Positions 9,511 through 17,912 of a stretch of DNA of 64,000 bases are shown piece by piece. Source of the stretch: Methanoregulaceae archaeon PtaB.Bin056 (GTDB lineage: Archaea; Halobacteriota; Methanomicrobia; Methanomicrobiales; Methanospirillaceae); NCBI GenBank assembly GCA_002067095.1, contig MVQD01000035.1, forward strand, positions 34,483-98,482, in the 5' to 3' direction. Under the pieces are notes generated by a model. The model did no database searches. It was given only the letters and a program-made list of their open reading frames with translations, and was not told the DNA's origin. Within the stretch, counting starts at the first letter, position 1. Each line of letters starts with the position of its first letter. The position numbers were made by a program, and so were the translations under genes.

Positions 9511-10194
9511 GCCGCATTCACACCGCACGGTGTACAGTCCGCCTCTCCTGCCCGCTTCACCCCTCTCATCACCCACCCTGAGGTTCCAGTTACAAATAAT
9601 TAGGAATAAATGCTACCAAAATAAAAATTTTTAATACCAATGGGAAAGAGTAATGATCTGGCAGAGATCCCTCGTTGGGTCTGCTGTCACCGGTACTGCA
9701 ACACCGGTTGCGTGGGTCCACGCATACAAGGCCCACGGTATCATCATACTATCAGGAGAGACATGGTCACCTGGGGCAGCACACTTCCGACTTTCCCTCG
9801 AATCTATCAGGGGGCGGGCAGCATACGGCATACCACTGAGGAGGATGGCATGCCAGGGGGGTCTGCCCGGTCACCACTTCCCCATTTTATTCCAAAATGC
9901 GATGCCGGGAGAGGGCATCCACCCTATGAAGGACTTTATACTTCCGCACACCGCGGAAGAATGCAAAAAGCCGGGTCCCTGCTGCCCCGTGACCATGGAA
10001 CCTGGGTGACCTGAATGCCGCTCGTTATCCCGGTATTCAGGGTCTCTCACCGGACCAGGTTCAGGATACGGCAGATCGAGTGCTGCGACTGGGGGGATTT
10101 CGGCACAGTCGATCTCTCCCGCCAGGAAGAGAGGCTGCTTGGTTCCATTCCGAGATACCAGTAAAACGGTTCTTAATCGTCCTGACATCCACGG
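9511..10194. other. Large gap with promoter-like box and hairpins
   Basis: These 684 bases contain no gene I can support. Two overlapping frames stay open on the + strand (9640-10014 and 9653-10009), but their products look random and compete with each other. The AT-rich box at 9609-9637 looks like an archaeal promoter. Two inverted repeats follow: ACCGGT at 9689-9694 pairing with 9703-9708, and TGCGTGG at 9709-9715 pairing with CCACGCA at 9718-9724. A structured non-coding RNA starting near 9650 is possible. The arms CCTGAC/GTCAGG at 10181-10199 form a hairpin over the stop codon of the converging chelatase-like gene. Confidence 0.35.
9609..9637 (+). promoter_or_regulatory. Putative BRE/TATA box
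   Basis: A sharp AT-rich island (CCAAAATAAAAATTTTTAAT) lies in otherwise GC-rich sequence. It has the purine/A-rich then T/A-rich layout of an archaeal BRE plus TATA box. Start of transcription would fall near 9650, directly before the two hairpins. Confidence 0.35.
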
Positions 10195-12237
10195 TCAGGA
10201 AAAGACCCTGGCGAATTCGTTCCGGGCGATGTCACCGACGACCCCTGCTTTCAGGTCGCTGACGGCGTAATACCTGCCACAGGACTCTTCTGCGATGTCC
10301 CTGCAGTAGCCAAGCTGCATCTTTAAAAACCCAGACCCTGTCTCCTCTGTGTCGATCACCACCGTGTGGATGCCACGGGAGCGGAGTGCCTGGGCAGCGC
10401 TGCGGATCTCGGCCCGGATATCCCCGCCCCGGGAGACATTGGCACGGCCGTCGGAGATCAGCACCAGCACCGGGACCGCTTCACCGTTCTTCCGCTGTTC
10501 GCGGTCAAGCACTTCGATTGCTTTCCATATGCCTTCTGCGAGCGGGGTCTTTCCCCCGGTTGGGAGGTCAGCAAGGCTCTTTTTTGCAAGGTCGACACTG
10601 TGGGAGAGCGGCAGCAGCACATCTGCACGGTCCGCACGGAATGCCACCATCCCGATCCGGTCGCGGTGCTGGTACGAGTCAAGGAGAAGCGAGAGGATTG
10701 CACCCTTTGCCGCCTCCATCCTCTTCATCGCACCCATGGAGCCGCTCGCGTCCACCAGGAAGACGCAGGACGCCGAGACCTTCCCCACCCTGACACGCTC
10801 ACGGATATCATCTTCACTGATGGAGACCGCGAGCGCCCCCCTGGACCTGACCGCCTGGTAGGGGGCGGCAGCCCTGATCGTGGCATCCAGGGCAAGGTCA
10901 TTTGTCCCGCATGGCATCCGCGAGGTGATGGGTGAGCCCATCTTTCCCGAGGAGTATGTCTCGATCCGCCTCCCGTTCAACCGCTTCCTCTGTTCCCGGT
11001 CCCGGTCACCCGCGAGGAAGACCCTGCGGGTGTCTATCGGGTCGCCAATGCCTAAGACCCTCTCCTGGGCGGGGCTCTCCTTCTTCTGGGGTGAATTCCT
11101 CTGCTCTTCCCCTCCTGTAACAGGAGGTGCAGGATGAGGGTCCTCTTCCCTCTCCATCTCGGACTGTTCAGGGGGCTCCTTCTGTTCCTGCCGCTGTTCC
11201 GCGTTCTTCATCGCGGAGTCGAGCCGGTCGGGGTCGAGCCTCGGCTCCTCGAAGGGCTTTCGCCGCATCCGGTGAGGGAGTGCAAGCTCCATCGCCTCCC
11301 TCACGTCATCGAGTGTGACTTCGCATCTCCCGTCGAGGGCTGCGAGAGTCCTTGCCGTCCTCGCGACAGCGATCTCTGCCCTGTGCGTCTTCACCCCGAG
11401 TTCCACGCAGGCGTTCACGAGCGCCCGGAGGATATCCTCAGGGACTGTGACAGTGGGCAGGATTTCCCTCGCCTGTATGATAGTGTTCCGGAGTGCCTCC
11501 TGCCGGTTATCGAACCCCTGGGAGAACCCTGCAGGGTCGATATCGAATGCCTCTGCATTCCGGACGATCTCCATCCGCATCTCCGGGTCCTCCAGTGCCT
11601 CGACCGAGACCTGGAGCCCAAACCGGTCCAGGAGCTGGGGCCGGATCTCCCCTTCCTCGGGGTTCATCGTCCCGATGAGGATGAAACGGGCCGGGTGGGA
11701 GAACGAGATCCCTTCCCTCTCGACAACGTTCACACCGAGGGCCGCCGAGTCAAGGAGGACATCGGCTATATGGTCGTCGAGCAGGTTCACCTCGTCGATA
11801 TAGAGAATTCCCCTGTTCACTGCCGCAAGGATCCCTGGCTCAATGGCCTTTTTCCCTTCCTTGATCGCTTGCTCGATATCAATGGTCCCCACCAGGCGGT
11901 CCTCGGTGACCCCAAGGGGGAGGTCGACCACCTTGACCCTCCTCGTGATATGTTCCAGGGGAATGCCATTAACAACCTTCTCTGCGCAGTGCTCGCACAT
12001 CTCCCTTTCGTCACGGGGATTGCACTGGAACGGGCACCCCTTCACGACCTCTATTTCCGGGAGGAGTTCTACGAGTGCCCGGACGGCGGTGGACTTCGCG
12101 GTCCCCTTCTCGCCGCGGACCAGCACGCCGCCGATGCGGGGGTTGACCGCGTTCAGGAGGAGGGCCTTCTTCATCTTCTCCTGGCCGACGATGGCGGTGA
12201 ACGGGAGGATGGTGCGGCGGGGGGAAAAAGTAGTCAT
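10195..12237 (-). CDS. Fused AAA+/VWA chelatase-like protein (ChlI-ChlD type)
   Basis: The 680-residue protein joins the two ATPase-type subunits of class I metal chelatases. Residues about 10-330 form a ChlI/BchI-like AAA+ domain: Walker [10 protein letters not shown] near 43-51, Walker [11 protein letters not shown] near 145, and a [19 protein letters not shown] sensor block near 195. An acidic, Pro/Glu-rich linker (about 345-400) follows. The C-terminal VWA domain (about 490-670) carries a MIDAS motif DASGSMG. Magnesium and cobalt chelatases need a separate large catalytic subunit (ChlH/CobN type), which is not in this window. In methanogens such proteins are linked to cobalt or other tetrapyrrole metal insertion, but the metal cannot be read here. 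Four cysteines at about 68-84 (CPFQC, CEHC) are typical of this group. Confidence 0.85.
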   Translation of the reverse strand: MTTFSPRRTILPFTAIVGQEKMKKALLLNAVNPRIGGVLVRGEKGTAKSTAVRALVELLPEIEVVKGCPFQCNPRDEREMCEHCAEKVVNGIPLEHITRRVKVVDLPLGVTEDRLVGTIDIEQAIKEGKKAIEPGILAAVNRGILYIDEVNLLDDHIADVLLDSAALGVNVVEREGISFSHPARFILIGTMNPEEGEIRPQLLDRFGLQVSVEALEDPEMRMEIVRNAEAFDIDPAGFSQGFDNRQEALRNTIIQAREILPTVTVPEDILRALVNACVELGVKTHRAEIAVARTARTLAALDGRCEVTLDDVREAMELALPHRMRRKPFEEPRLDPDRLDSAMKNAEQRQEQKEPPEQSEMEREEDPHPAPPVTGGEEQRNSPQKKESPAQERVLGIGDPIDTRRVFLAGDRDREQRKRLNGRRIETYSSGKMGSPITSRMPCGTNDLALDATIRAAAPYQAVRSRGALAVSISEDDIRERVRVGKVSASCVFLVDASGSMGAMKRMEAAKGAILSLLLDSYQHRDRIGMVAFRADRADVLLPLSHSVDLAKKSLADLPTGGKTPLAEGIWKAIEVLDREQRKNGEAVPVLVLISDGRANVSRGGDIRAEIRSAAQALRSRGIHTVVIDTEETGSGFLKMQLGYCRDIAEESCGRYYAVSDLKAGVVGDIARNEFARVFS

Positions 12238-12346
12238 AATTTTCTTTTAATATGTTACCCAAGCTACAAAAAGATATTTTCGTTTTAAAATATTTGCCGT
12301 ATCTGGAGAAAGGTATAATTATATTGAGAATAAATAGTCCAGATTA

Positions 12347-12919
12347 TTAGTAAAAATTCCCGCCTGCCCTTCCGATCTCGTCCTGGATCTGCTGCATCCA
12401 CGCAGGAATACTGACTCCTTCCCGCGGGTAAAACTCACTCACGTAAGGCTTGATATCAATAACCGGGCTTCCATTGATGGCGTCAAGGCCGGTCACTTCG
12501 AGCATGTTCTTTTTCCTCCCGACCAGCCGGACGACCGTGGTGAGCACCGGGTTTGGCCTCGCCGGACTGCAGGTGGAGAAGATTCCCACTTCCGGCAGGT
12601 CCTTTCTCCCCATCGGGTGCACCCGTGTCAGGGAACGCCGTTCGTCGGGAACTGCGTGTGCCCAGTAAAGGACAACGAGATGGGAATACTCTTCGATCCC
12701 TTCGAGGATACCTTCCAGGTCCTCACGGATAACGATTCTTGAGACTTCGGTATCGGTTTTCCGGACGCGTTCCACCATGGTGGCATGGCCTGCCTGCATG
12801 ATGAGACCGTCCTTTCCGGCGACCAGGGAGGGTTCCGTGATGGTGTTGTGGATGATGCCCACGGGGTGCAGAATTATCCCGTTGATAGAATGGTAACCGG
12901 ATTTATTCAGCCTGTTCAT
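12347..12919 (-). CDS. TrmO/TsaA-like tRNA methyltransferase family protein
   Basis: The frame is open from 13027, but similarity to the UPF0066/TrmO fold begins at ILHPVGIIHN, so the ATG at 12919 (190 residues) is preferred; the start is uncertain because no clear ribosome-binding site is seen. TrmO proteins use SAM to N6-methylate t6A37 of some tRNAs. Matching features are the early beta-strand with P(V/I)GIIH, the LVVLYWAH strand, HPMGRKDLPEVGIFSTCSPARPNP in the central barrel, and the end block VTGLDAINGSPVIDIKPYV. All are hallmarks of the family. It is flanked by 109 and 176 bases of AT-rich sequence, so it is probably a single transcription unit. Confidence 0.8.
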   Translation of the reverse strand: MNRLNKSGYHSINGIILHPVGIIHNTITEPSLVAGKDGLIMQAGHATMVERVRKTDTEVSRIVIREDLEGILEGIEEYSHLVVLYWAHAVPDERRSLTRVHPMGRKDLPEVGIFSTCSPARPNPVLTTVVRLVGRKKNMLEVTGLDAINGSPVIDIKPYVSEFYPREGVSIPAWMQQIQDEIGRAGGNFY

Positions 12920-13095
12920 GCCTATGCTTGATAAAATGTGAATACATTCATTGTTCTTGACGATACTTTGAGAAAGGGGTGTGAATTTGCTCCTTCCTGG
13001 GGTTTCCTCCATACCTGCATATACCACGTTGTTCTTCCTGAAACGGGTTCACAGGAATTTGCCACTCCTCGCTGAACACATATGGGGGGAAAAAA

Positions 13096-14070
13096 TTAAA
13101 GGCGTGCCCGCCCATACAGCAAGATACCCGCTCCCAATGCCAGGGGAAGCATAAGAATATCCAGGGATGACTGTGTTGGTGCAGCAGTCGCGTGACCTGG
13201 CGTGGGCTCTTTTGGAGTGACAAGCGCCTTGTTATAACGGATGACGTCGGGAAGAGTATCAACGCCTGGAATCGACTTCGGAAAATTGGTGAAGATTACC
13301 CGTTTTACAGGGATTCCCTTGTTCCGAAGCGCCTCTTCGAGACCCTTGGCAAGTTCTCCTGACTGCATGTTCTCAATGACATACTGAACGTTCCGGTACT
13401 TCGCGGTGTTGTTATTGATGTCATCAACAACTTTCACGGGGGTGAATTTACCTCCCTGGTAGAAATCCGGGGCATATATGCTTACCACGTTCAGCCCGAG
13501 CCATTTCTCGGCCGCGTCCTGCTGCCAGACCATCACCACCGTGTCCTGCCCGGCAATCAGGTTCTTCTCTTCGGCTGATACGTCTGCCGCATCGATTTGT
13601 CCGAGGTACTCGGCCAGCCTGGACTCGTAGTAGGTCTTGTTTGCAGGATCAGCCGCAATGAGCCAGCCGGCAATCTCTGTCGAGAGCGCCTTTGCCCCTT
13701 CGGGCGTGTTCCAGGTCATGGAGGGGTTCTTCAGGGTGACCCACTTCACTGTCCCGTAGTTGTTGGCGGCCATGAAATCGTCGACATATGGCATCACGTA
13801 CGAGACGTCAACCGATCCGTTGTGCGCGATGAAGAGGTCAGCGGTGCGGATGAAGTCCTTCTCCATCTGGATGCGGTTTGGAATGATGTCAGCCTGCAAG
13901 TGCGGGCAGATGGTGGGATCTGCAATGTAAATCGCCTGGACCTTCTCCCCACCGATGTACTGGGCAGGGTCCCAGAGGACCGCGGTCGTCGAGACAACGT
14001 TCAGTGCACTCACTCCTGATATGAAGAACAACAGGAGAATTAACATGGAAAGAATACATTTAGAATGCAT
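13096..14070 (-). CDS. TroA/ZnuA-like metal ABC transporter binding protein (divergent)
   Basis: The 324-residue exported protein has a signal peptide (about 4-22) and a TroA-fold body, with a hydrophobic C-terminal segment (about 303-322, LDILMLPLALGAGILLYGR) that should anchor it in the membrane. TroA-fold receptors bind Zn, Mn or Fe through three His and one Asp/Glu. Here the first ligand motif is present (ICPHL), but the usual HDAF motif reads QQDA and the last Asp-containing loop is not evident. The ligand set is therefore unusual and the substrate uncertain. It is the last gene of a four-gene operon with permease, ATPase and an FmdE-family protein, 25 bases after the permease. Confidence 0.8.
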   Translation of the reverse strand: MHSKCILSMLILLLFFISGVSALNVVSTTAVLWDPAQYIGGEKVQAIYIADPTICPHLQADIIPNRIQMEKDFIRTADLFIAHNGSVDVSYVMPYVDDFMAANNYGTVKWVTLKNPSMTWNTPEGAKALSTEIAGWLIAADPANKTYYESRLAEYLGQIDAADVSAEEKNLIAGQDTVVMVWQQDAAEKWLGLNVVSIYAPDFYQGGKFTPVKVVDDINNNTAKYRNVQYVIENMQSGELAKGLEEALRNKGIPVKRVIFTNFPKSIPGVDTLPDVIRYNKALVTPKEPTPGHATAAPTQSSLDILMLPLALGAGILLYGRARL

Positions 14071-14095
14071 ACTTTCACTTTTTGCGAGAAGAAGA

Positions 14096-14926
14096 TTAAG
14101 ATTTTCGAAATGTCACGCGCCTTTTCGGGGAGAGCAGCACCGCGACGATAAACACCACCGAGAACAGGACCGCGGTAAGCGGAGCGACCGGTAACGAATA
14201 CTCGAGGCCGGCAAGTGCCCCCGAGATGCTGATGGCGGCTGCCACCAGTGGGGCGACGACGAACATCGCAGACAGGCGGTAGCAGAACTGCAGCGCTATG
14301 GCCGCAGGGGTCACGAGCCATACATAGAGAAGGAGTCCGCCGATAATGGGCAGGCAGAGGGCGACCGTCAGCGCAATCACGAACAGCATGGCGTAGTAGA
14401 CCGGCTTCACCCGTATCCCAACCGACTCTGCGATCTTCTTGTTGAAGATGATCCCGGTGATCTCCTTGTAGAGCAGTACCACGAACACGACAGCCACCAC
14501 GCTGATGATGGCTAAAAGGTAGATCTCTTCCCGGTAGAGTGAAATGACATCACCGAAGAGGAGCCCCATTGCAGAGAAACCCCGCCCCAGCGTCTGCATG
14601 TAGGCGATGAAGAAGATTGCCACCGCCATGCTGATCCCAAAGAGCAGTCCGAGCGCCGTATCAGGGGATACCCTGGCCTTATCCGAGAGCGGCCCGATGA
14701 GAAATGCCACGCACACGCCTGCGATGATCGCGGTCACCATGGCGTTGATCGAGAGGAACATCCCCACCGCAGCGCCGGCAAATGCGGCATGGGCCATCGT
14801 GAACCCGATGGAAGAGATCTGGATCTGCGTGATGATCACTCCAAGGATGGCGCAGGCAATCGACGCAAAGAGCATCGCCTCTACGGCGTGGCAGACGATG
14901 TTGTTCTGGATGAGAAGTTCAAGCAT
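14096..14926 (-). CDS. Metal ABC transporter permease (ZnuB/TroC family)
   Basis: An integral membrane protein of about 276 residues with eight or nine predicted helices, of the ABC-3 family that imports Zn, Mn or Fe. The frame is open from 14980, but the ATG at 14926 overlaps the upstream ATPase gene by eight bases and gives the normal family N-terminus (MLELLIQN). The Gly-rich helix GLLFGISMAVAIFF and the coupling region around EITGIIFNKKIAESVGI are as expected for the family. It should form the membrane channel with the ATPase encoded just upstream and the TroA-like receptor downstream. Confidence 0.88.
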   Translation of the reverse strand: MLELLIQNNIVCHAVEAMLFASIACAILGVIITQIQISSIGFTMAHAAFAGAAVGMFLSINAMVTAIIAGVCVAFLIGPLSDKARVSPDTALGLLFGISMAVAIFFIAYMQTLGRGFSAMGLLFGDVISLYREEIYLLAIISVVAVVFVVLLYKEITGIIFNKKIAESVGIRVKPVYYAMLFVIALTVALCLPIIGGLLLYVWLVTPAAIALQFCYRLSAMFVVAPLVAAAISISGALAGLEYSLPVAPLTAVLFSVVFIVAVLLSPKRRVTFRKS

Positions 14927-15674
14927 TCGCCGTACTGCCCCCGCAACCCCTGATGACCTGCTCGACGAGGCCGGGCGCACACTCGCGGTCGAGCACGATC
15001 CTCCCCTCCTGCATCACGACCACGCGCACCGTGCGGTCCGGGAGGTCGTCGAATGCATGGGAGACGATGACCACCGTGACCCCCTGTGCAACGAGGCGGG
15101 TGAGGAGCGCGTTGATGGACTCCCTTGCAAACATGTCGAGGTTGGAGAACGGCTCGTCGAGGAGAAGGATATCCGGGTCCCGGGCCAGGTTCTGGGCAAG
15201 CAGCACCTTCTGCTGCTGCCCGCCGGAGAGCTGCCCGATTGGGCGGTCTGCGAGGTCACCTATTCCAAGGAGCGAGAGCGCACGGGCCACGGCCTCATGG
15301 TCCTCCTGCCCGGGTTTTCGGAACAGCCCGATCTTCCCGAACCGGCCCATCATCACGACCTCGCCTACCGTAAAGGGAGTGAGCGGATCAAAGGAGAAGT
15401 TCTGGAGGAGATAGCCCACACGGCACCGGACCTGGATTCCGTCCCCCCGGACATGGTGGCCGCAGACCACGGCATCTCCGTGGGTGATGGGAAGCATCCC
15501 GTTGATGGTCTCAAGGAGCGTCGTCTTCCCGGCCCCGTTGGGACCGCCGATGACCACGTACTCGCCCCGCCGGATGGTAAGCGAGACGTCCTGGAGCGTG
15601 GGGCGGTCTGCTCCCTCGTAGGCAGTGTAGACTCCCCTGATCTCGATGATCGGCCCTTCTTCCCCCATGGTCAT
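14919..15674 (-). CDS. Metal ABC transporter ATPase (ZnuC/TroB family)
   Basis: A 251-residue ABC ATPase with Walker A GGPNGAGKTT (about 38-47), Q-loop LLQNFSFD, signature LSGGQQQKV, Walker B ILLLDEPFSNLD and switch His in IVSHAFDD. It energises uptake through the adjacent ABC-3 permease. Its ATG overlaps the stop of the preceding FmdE-family gene by one base (TGATG), so the two are translationally coupled. That tight coupling makes the FmdE protein a likely part of the transport system and not a chance neighbour. Confidence 0.9.
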   Translation of the reverse strand: MTMGEEGPIIEIRGVYTAYEGADRPTLQDVSLTIRRGEYVVIGGPNGAGKTTLLETINGMLPITHGDAVVCGHHVRGDGIQVRCRVGYLLQNFSFDPLTPFTVGEVVMMGRFGKIGLFRKPGQEDHEAVARALSLLGIGDLADRPIGQLSGGQQQKVLLAQNLARDPDILLLDEPFSNLDMFARESINALLTRLVAQGVTVVIVSHAFDDLPDRTVRVVVMQEGRIVLDRECAPGLVEQVIRGCGGSTANA

Positions 15675-16117
15675 CAGGAGAACGAGACATCGAAGAGATC
15701 GCGGTCCGGGCGGGAGTACATCTCCTCTGCGACCGCCTCGATGGCGGCTTCGTAGTCCATGTCCTTCTTCGGGAGGGGGAACGGCCGTGGGGTGATGGAG
15801 ACACGAGTATTACCGGCGATGAAGTCGCACCGGACAGTATCCGAGACCACGATCTCGATATTCCGCTTCCCAAGCGTGCACCCGCTCCCGAGCTGGACAC
15901 CGTCCGCAAGGCAGGACTGCGGGGGAGTCCCCGCGCAATACACCTCGGCCTTCATCCGGAAGGGGTCGTCGCAGAAATGCTCACGGACGTACTTGCCGAT
16001 CCGGTAGCCAAGCACGATATAGGGGCCGAGATGCCCATGAAAGGCTGCGAGATCTGACATGGTGAACTCAGGGTCCAGGTTGTAGAATCTGCAGTGCGAA
16101 TGGGTATGAGCATCCAT
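15674..16117 (-). CDS. Small FmdE-family protein leading a metal ABC operon
   Basis: The 147-residue protein has the FmdE (PF02663) core: FHGHLGPYIVLGYRIG near 24-40, the block CAGTPPQSCLADG near 60-72, and GCTLGKRNIEI near 78-89. FmdE is named for its gene's place in a formylmethanofuran dehydrogenase operon; its biochemical role is not established. Known structures of the family show an alpha+beta core and an optional C-terminal zinc finger, which is absent here. The usual Cys of the HGHLCPG motif is Gly. A TATA-like box lies 21 bases or more upstream of the ATG, so the mRNA may be leaderless. It is the first gene of the operon with the ZnuCB/TroA-like transporter. Confidence 0.8.
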   Translation of the reverse strand: MDAHTHSHCRFYNLDPEFTMSDLAAFHGHLGPYIVLGYRIGKYVREHFCDDPFRMKAEVYCAGTPPQSCLADGVQLGSGCTLGKRNIEIVVSDTVRCDFIAGNTRVSITPRPFPLPKKDMDYEAAIEAVAEEMYSRPDRDLFDVSFS

Positions 16118-16137
16118 GGATAAGTGTCTCCAGATTG

Positions 16138-16149
16138 ATATTTATAAAT
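16138..16149 (-). promoter_or_regulatory. TATA box of the FmdE-ABC transporter operon
   Basis: On the minus strand this reads ATTTATAAATAT, close to the archaeal TATA consensus. Its centre is about 27 bases from the ATG at 16117, which predicts a leaderless or nearly leaderless transcript. Confidence 0.5.
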
Positions 16150-16257
16150 TGGGAATTAGGACTTGATATGAAATAAATACCATAATTTCCCACAGAATTT
16201 TATGAAAATAAATACGATAAATATGAACTGCGATAGATTTTGGCCCGGGGTCGGTCC

Positions 16258-16923
16258 ATGACCGCGAAGGTGCACGGTGTCATGGATGCCGCCGGGTATG
16301 ACCAGCTCATCAGGGCAATCGTCCCAGCCCAGCCCCTTCTCCTCTCGACTATCATCGACAGCCTGCCTGAGGACTGCGGGAGTATCCTTGAGCTCGGCTG
16401 CGGGACCGGTATCCTGACCGGGATGATCAGGGAGGCGCGTCCCAGGGCAGAGATCACCGGAATCGACCTCTCGCCCGAGATGCTGAAGGTTGCATCCGGA
16501 AAGTTGGGCCTCGAAAGCGTCACGTTCCTTGCCAGGGACCTTCGCGATCCCTGGCCGGAGAAAACGTTCGACGCCATCGTCACTTCTCTCTGCCTGCACC
16601 ACGTATCACCCAATGACCGGTATTCGGTCGCACGGAGAGCGGCCCGCGTACTCAATCCCGGGGGCCGTTTCATCTGCGGGGATATCTTCAGGGCAGCAAC
16701 AGACTGGGAAGAGCGGTTGCTGACAGAGTCCTGGGTGAGGGCGATGAAACGCGGGGGAGCGCCGGGCGAAGTGATCGACGGGATGATCAGGCAGCGGGCG
16801 GAAAGGCGGCCTTTCCTCTCGACAATCGAAGGGTTCCGGAGGTCCCTTGTGGATGCAGGGTTCTCACGGTGCTGGGTCCCCTTCACGTCAGGGTTCGTCA
16901 GCCTCGTGGCAGGCGAGGCATAG
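16258..16923 (+). CDS. Class I SAM-dependent methyltransferase
   Basis: The product of 221 residues has a Rossmann methyltransferase fold. Motif I is ILELGCGTGILTG (about 43-55), motif II ITGIDLSPEML and motif IV FDAIVTSLCLHHV. This is the UbiE/COQ5-like pattern of small-molecule methyltransferases; the substrate cannot be inferred. A TTG at 16240 in frame could extend it by six residues, but the ATG at 16258 is preferred. It is divergent from the FmdE-transporter operon and shares its 140-base AT-rich promoter region. It is only distantly related to the four larger methyltransferases at 36-47 kb, since it lacks their C-terminal part. Confidence 0.85.
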   Translation: MTAKVHGVMDAAGYDQLIRAIVPAQPLLLSTIIDSLPEDCGSILELGCGTGILTGMIREARPRAEITGIDLSPEMLKVASGKLGLESVTFLARDLRDPWPEKTFDAIVTSLCLHHVSPNDRYSVARRAARVLNPGGRFICGDIFRAATDWEERLLTESWVRAMKRGGAPGEVIDGMIRQRAERRPFLSTIEGFRRSLVDAGFSRCWVPFTSGFVSLVAGEA

Positions 16924-17333
16924 AACTCACGCTCCTCTGGAGGCGAGGGCGAGGCCCCCGCCCACCCGGTTGTCCGTGATGGCTCACTAATCTGCAGGTC
17001 ATGATGCACACTGCATGGATGGAACATCCATACAACTCATCTTTCACCTTATCCCCCAGATGGACTCGTCGAGTGCGGTTCCGTGTCAGATACCTCTTTT
17101 TCGGGAAGGTGGAATGGCAACAACAAGGAGAGAATGAAAAGGCATTTCTCCTTACATTATTATGAAAAAGTTGTGGAATCATCATAATGTTTAATATCTA
17201 AAACATTATTCATATGATCAAGGTGAGCAGATCCTTCCCCGAAGGCCAGTTCACCTCTTCCGCATGCGAGGGAGACCAGATTCCCCCGGCATTGACGAGA
17301 TGATGCAACTCATCCGGTAAAGGAGCTTGATTG
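16924..17333. other. Intergenic region upstream of the H1-like gene
   Basis: No firm gene was found in these 410 bases. An AT-rich segment with TATA-like sequence lies at about 17155-17215. A short frame, ATG at 17214 to TGA at 17298 (28 codons), would sit between this promoter and the H1-like gene, but I cannot support it as coding. Confidence 0.4.
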
Positions 17334-17636
17334 ATGGAGAAGAAGACACCTGCGAAGGAAACAAAAAAGACCGCTGATACAGGCAAGAAGAAAGCCAGTG
17401 TACCAGAGAAAACCACCACTCCAAACCTGAACCCTGCACGCACACCAGTTGTCAAGAAGACCCCGGCACCTGCTGCAAAGGCGGCAACAGCAGCAGAAGC
17501 ACCGGCCAAAGCGACTGCAAAACCCTCACCCGCGAAAGAAGAAAAGTCTTCCGCCGGGAAAGCGGCCGGAACGGCGATAAAACCGCCTGCAAAAACCGCT
17601 GCCAGTACTTCGAAGAAGACTGTGGCAAAGAAATAA
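17334..17636 (+). CDS. Lys/Ala/Pro-rich histone-H1-like small protein
   Basis: A 100-residue protein made almost only of Lys, Ala, Pro, Thr, Ser and Glu. It has many AAK/PAK-type steps and ends in KKTVAKK. There are no hydrophobic segments and no Cys or Trp, so it should be disordered and strongly basic. The composition matches histone-H1 C-terminal tails and bacterial AlgP/Hc1-type DNA-binding tails, which suggests nucleic-acid binding; this is inference from composition only. The start is well supported by AAGGAG nine bases before the ATG. A T-run terminator follows the stop. The gene stands alone. Confidence 0.75.
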   Translation: MEKKTPAKETKKTADTGKKKASVPEKTTTPNLNPARTPVVKKTPAPAAKAATAAEAPAKATAKPSPAKEEKSSAGKAAGTAIKPPAKTAASTSKKTVAKK

Positions 17637-17644
17637 TGTCACAC

Positions 17645-17672
17645 ATTTTTTTCGATTTGGCAACATTTTTCA
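17645..17672 (+). terminator. T-run terminator after the H1-like gene
   Basis: Two T-rich tracts (17646-17652 and 17666-17670) begin about ten bases after the stop codon, as expected for archaeal intrinsic termination. Confidence 0.55.
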
Positions 17673-17912
17673 ATTGCTAAAAATCCCCTGCTAAAAGGCG
17701 TTTATACGTCATGAAACCCGGGAATAATGCGTTTCGCAGCATGCCGGAAGCATTCCCCTGGGAGATGGCGTAAAACCCAGGTTTCTCTTAACCCATATGC
17801 CCTTTGGGAAGCATTTCAGGGATACATCATGATGATCGCGAATACGGTTTTCGCAGGAAAAGGACTTCGTTCACCCAGATCTCTACGATATCCGGAATAA
17901 TGCAGTATCTCC

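Noticed and set aside
9640..10014. Two overlapping frames (124 and 118 codons) in the gap after the giant PKD gene
   Set aside because: They exclude each other, have no family features and contain the hairpins described; a non-coding RNA or nothing is more likely.
11134..12288. + strand frame (384 codons) opposite the chelatase-like gene
   Set aside because: Shadow of the ChlI-type AAA+ domain, which has intact Walker motifs on the other strand.
14607..15755. + strand frame (382 codons) opposite ABC permease and ATPase genes
   Set aside because: It spans two real genes on the other strand and has no recognisable domain.
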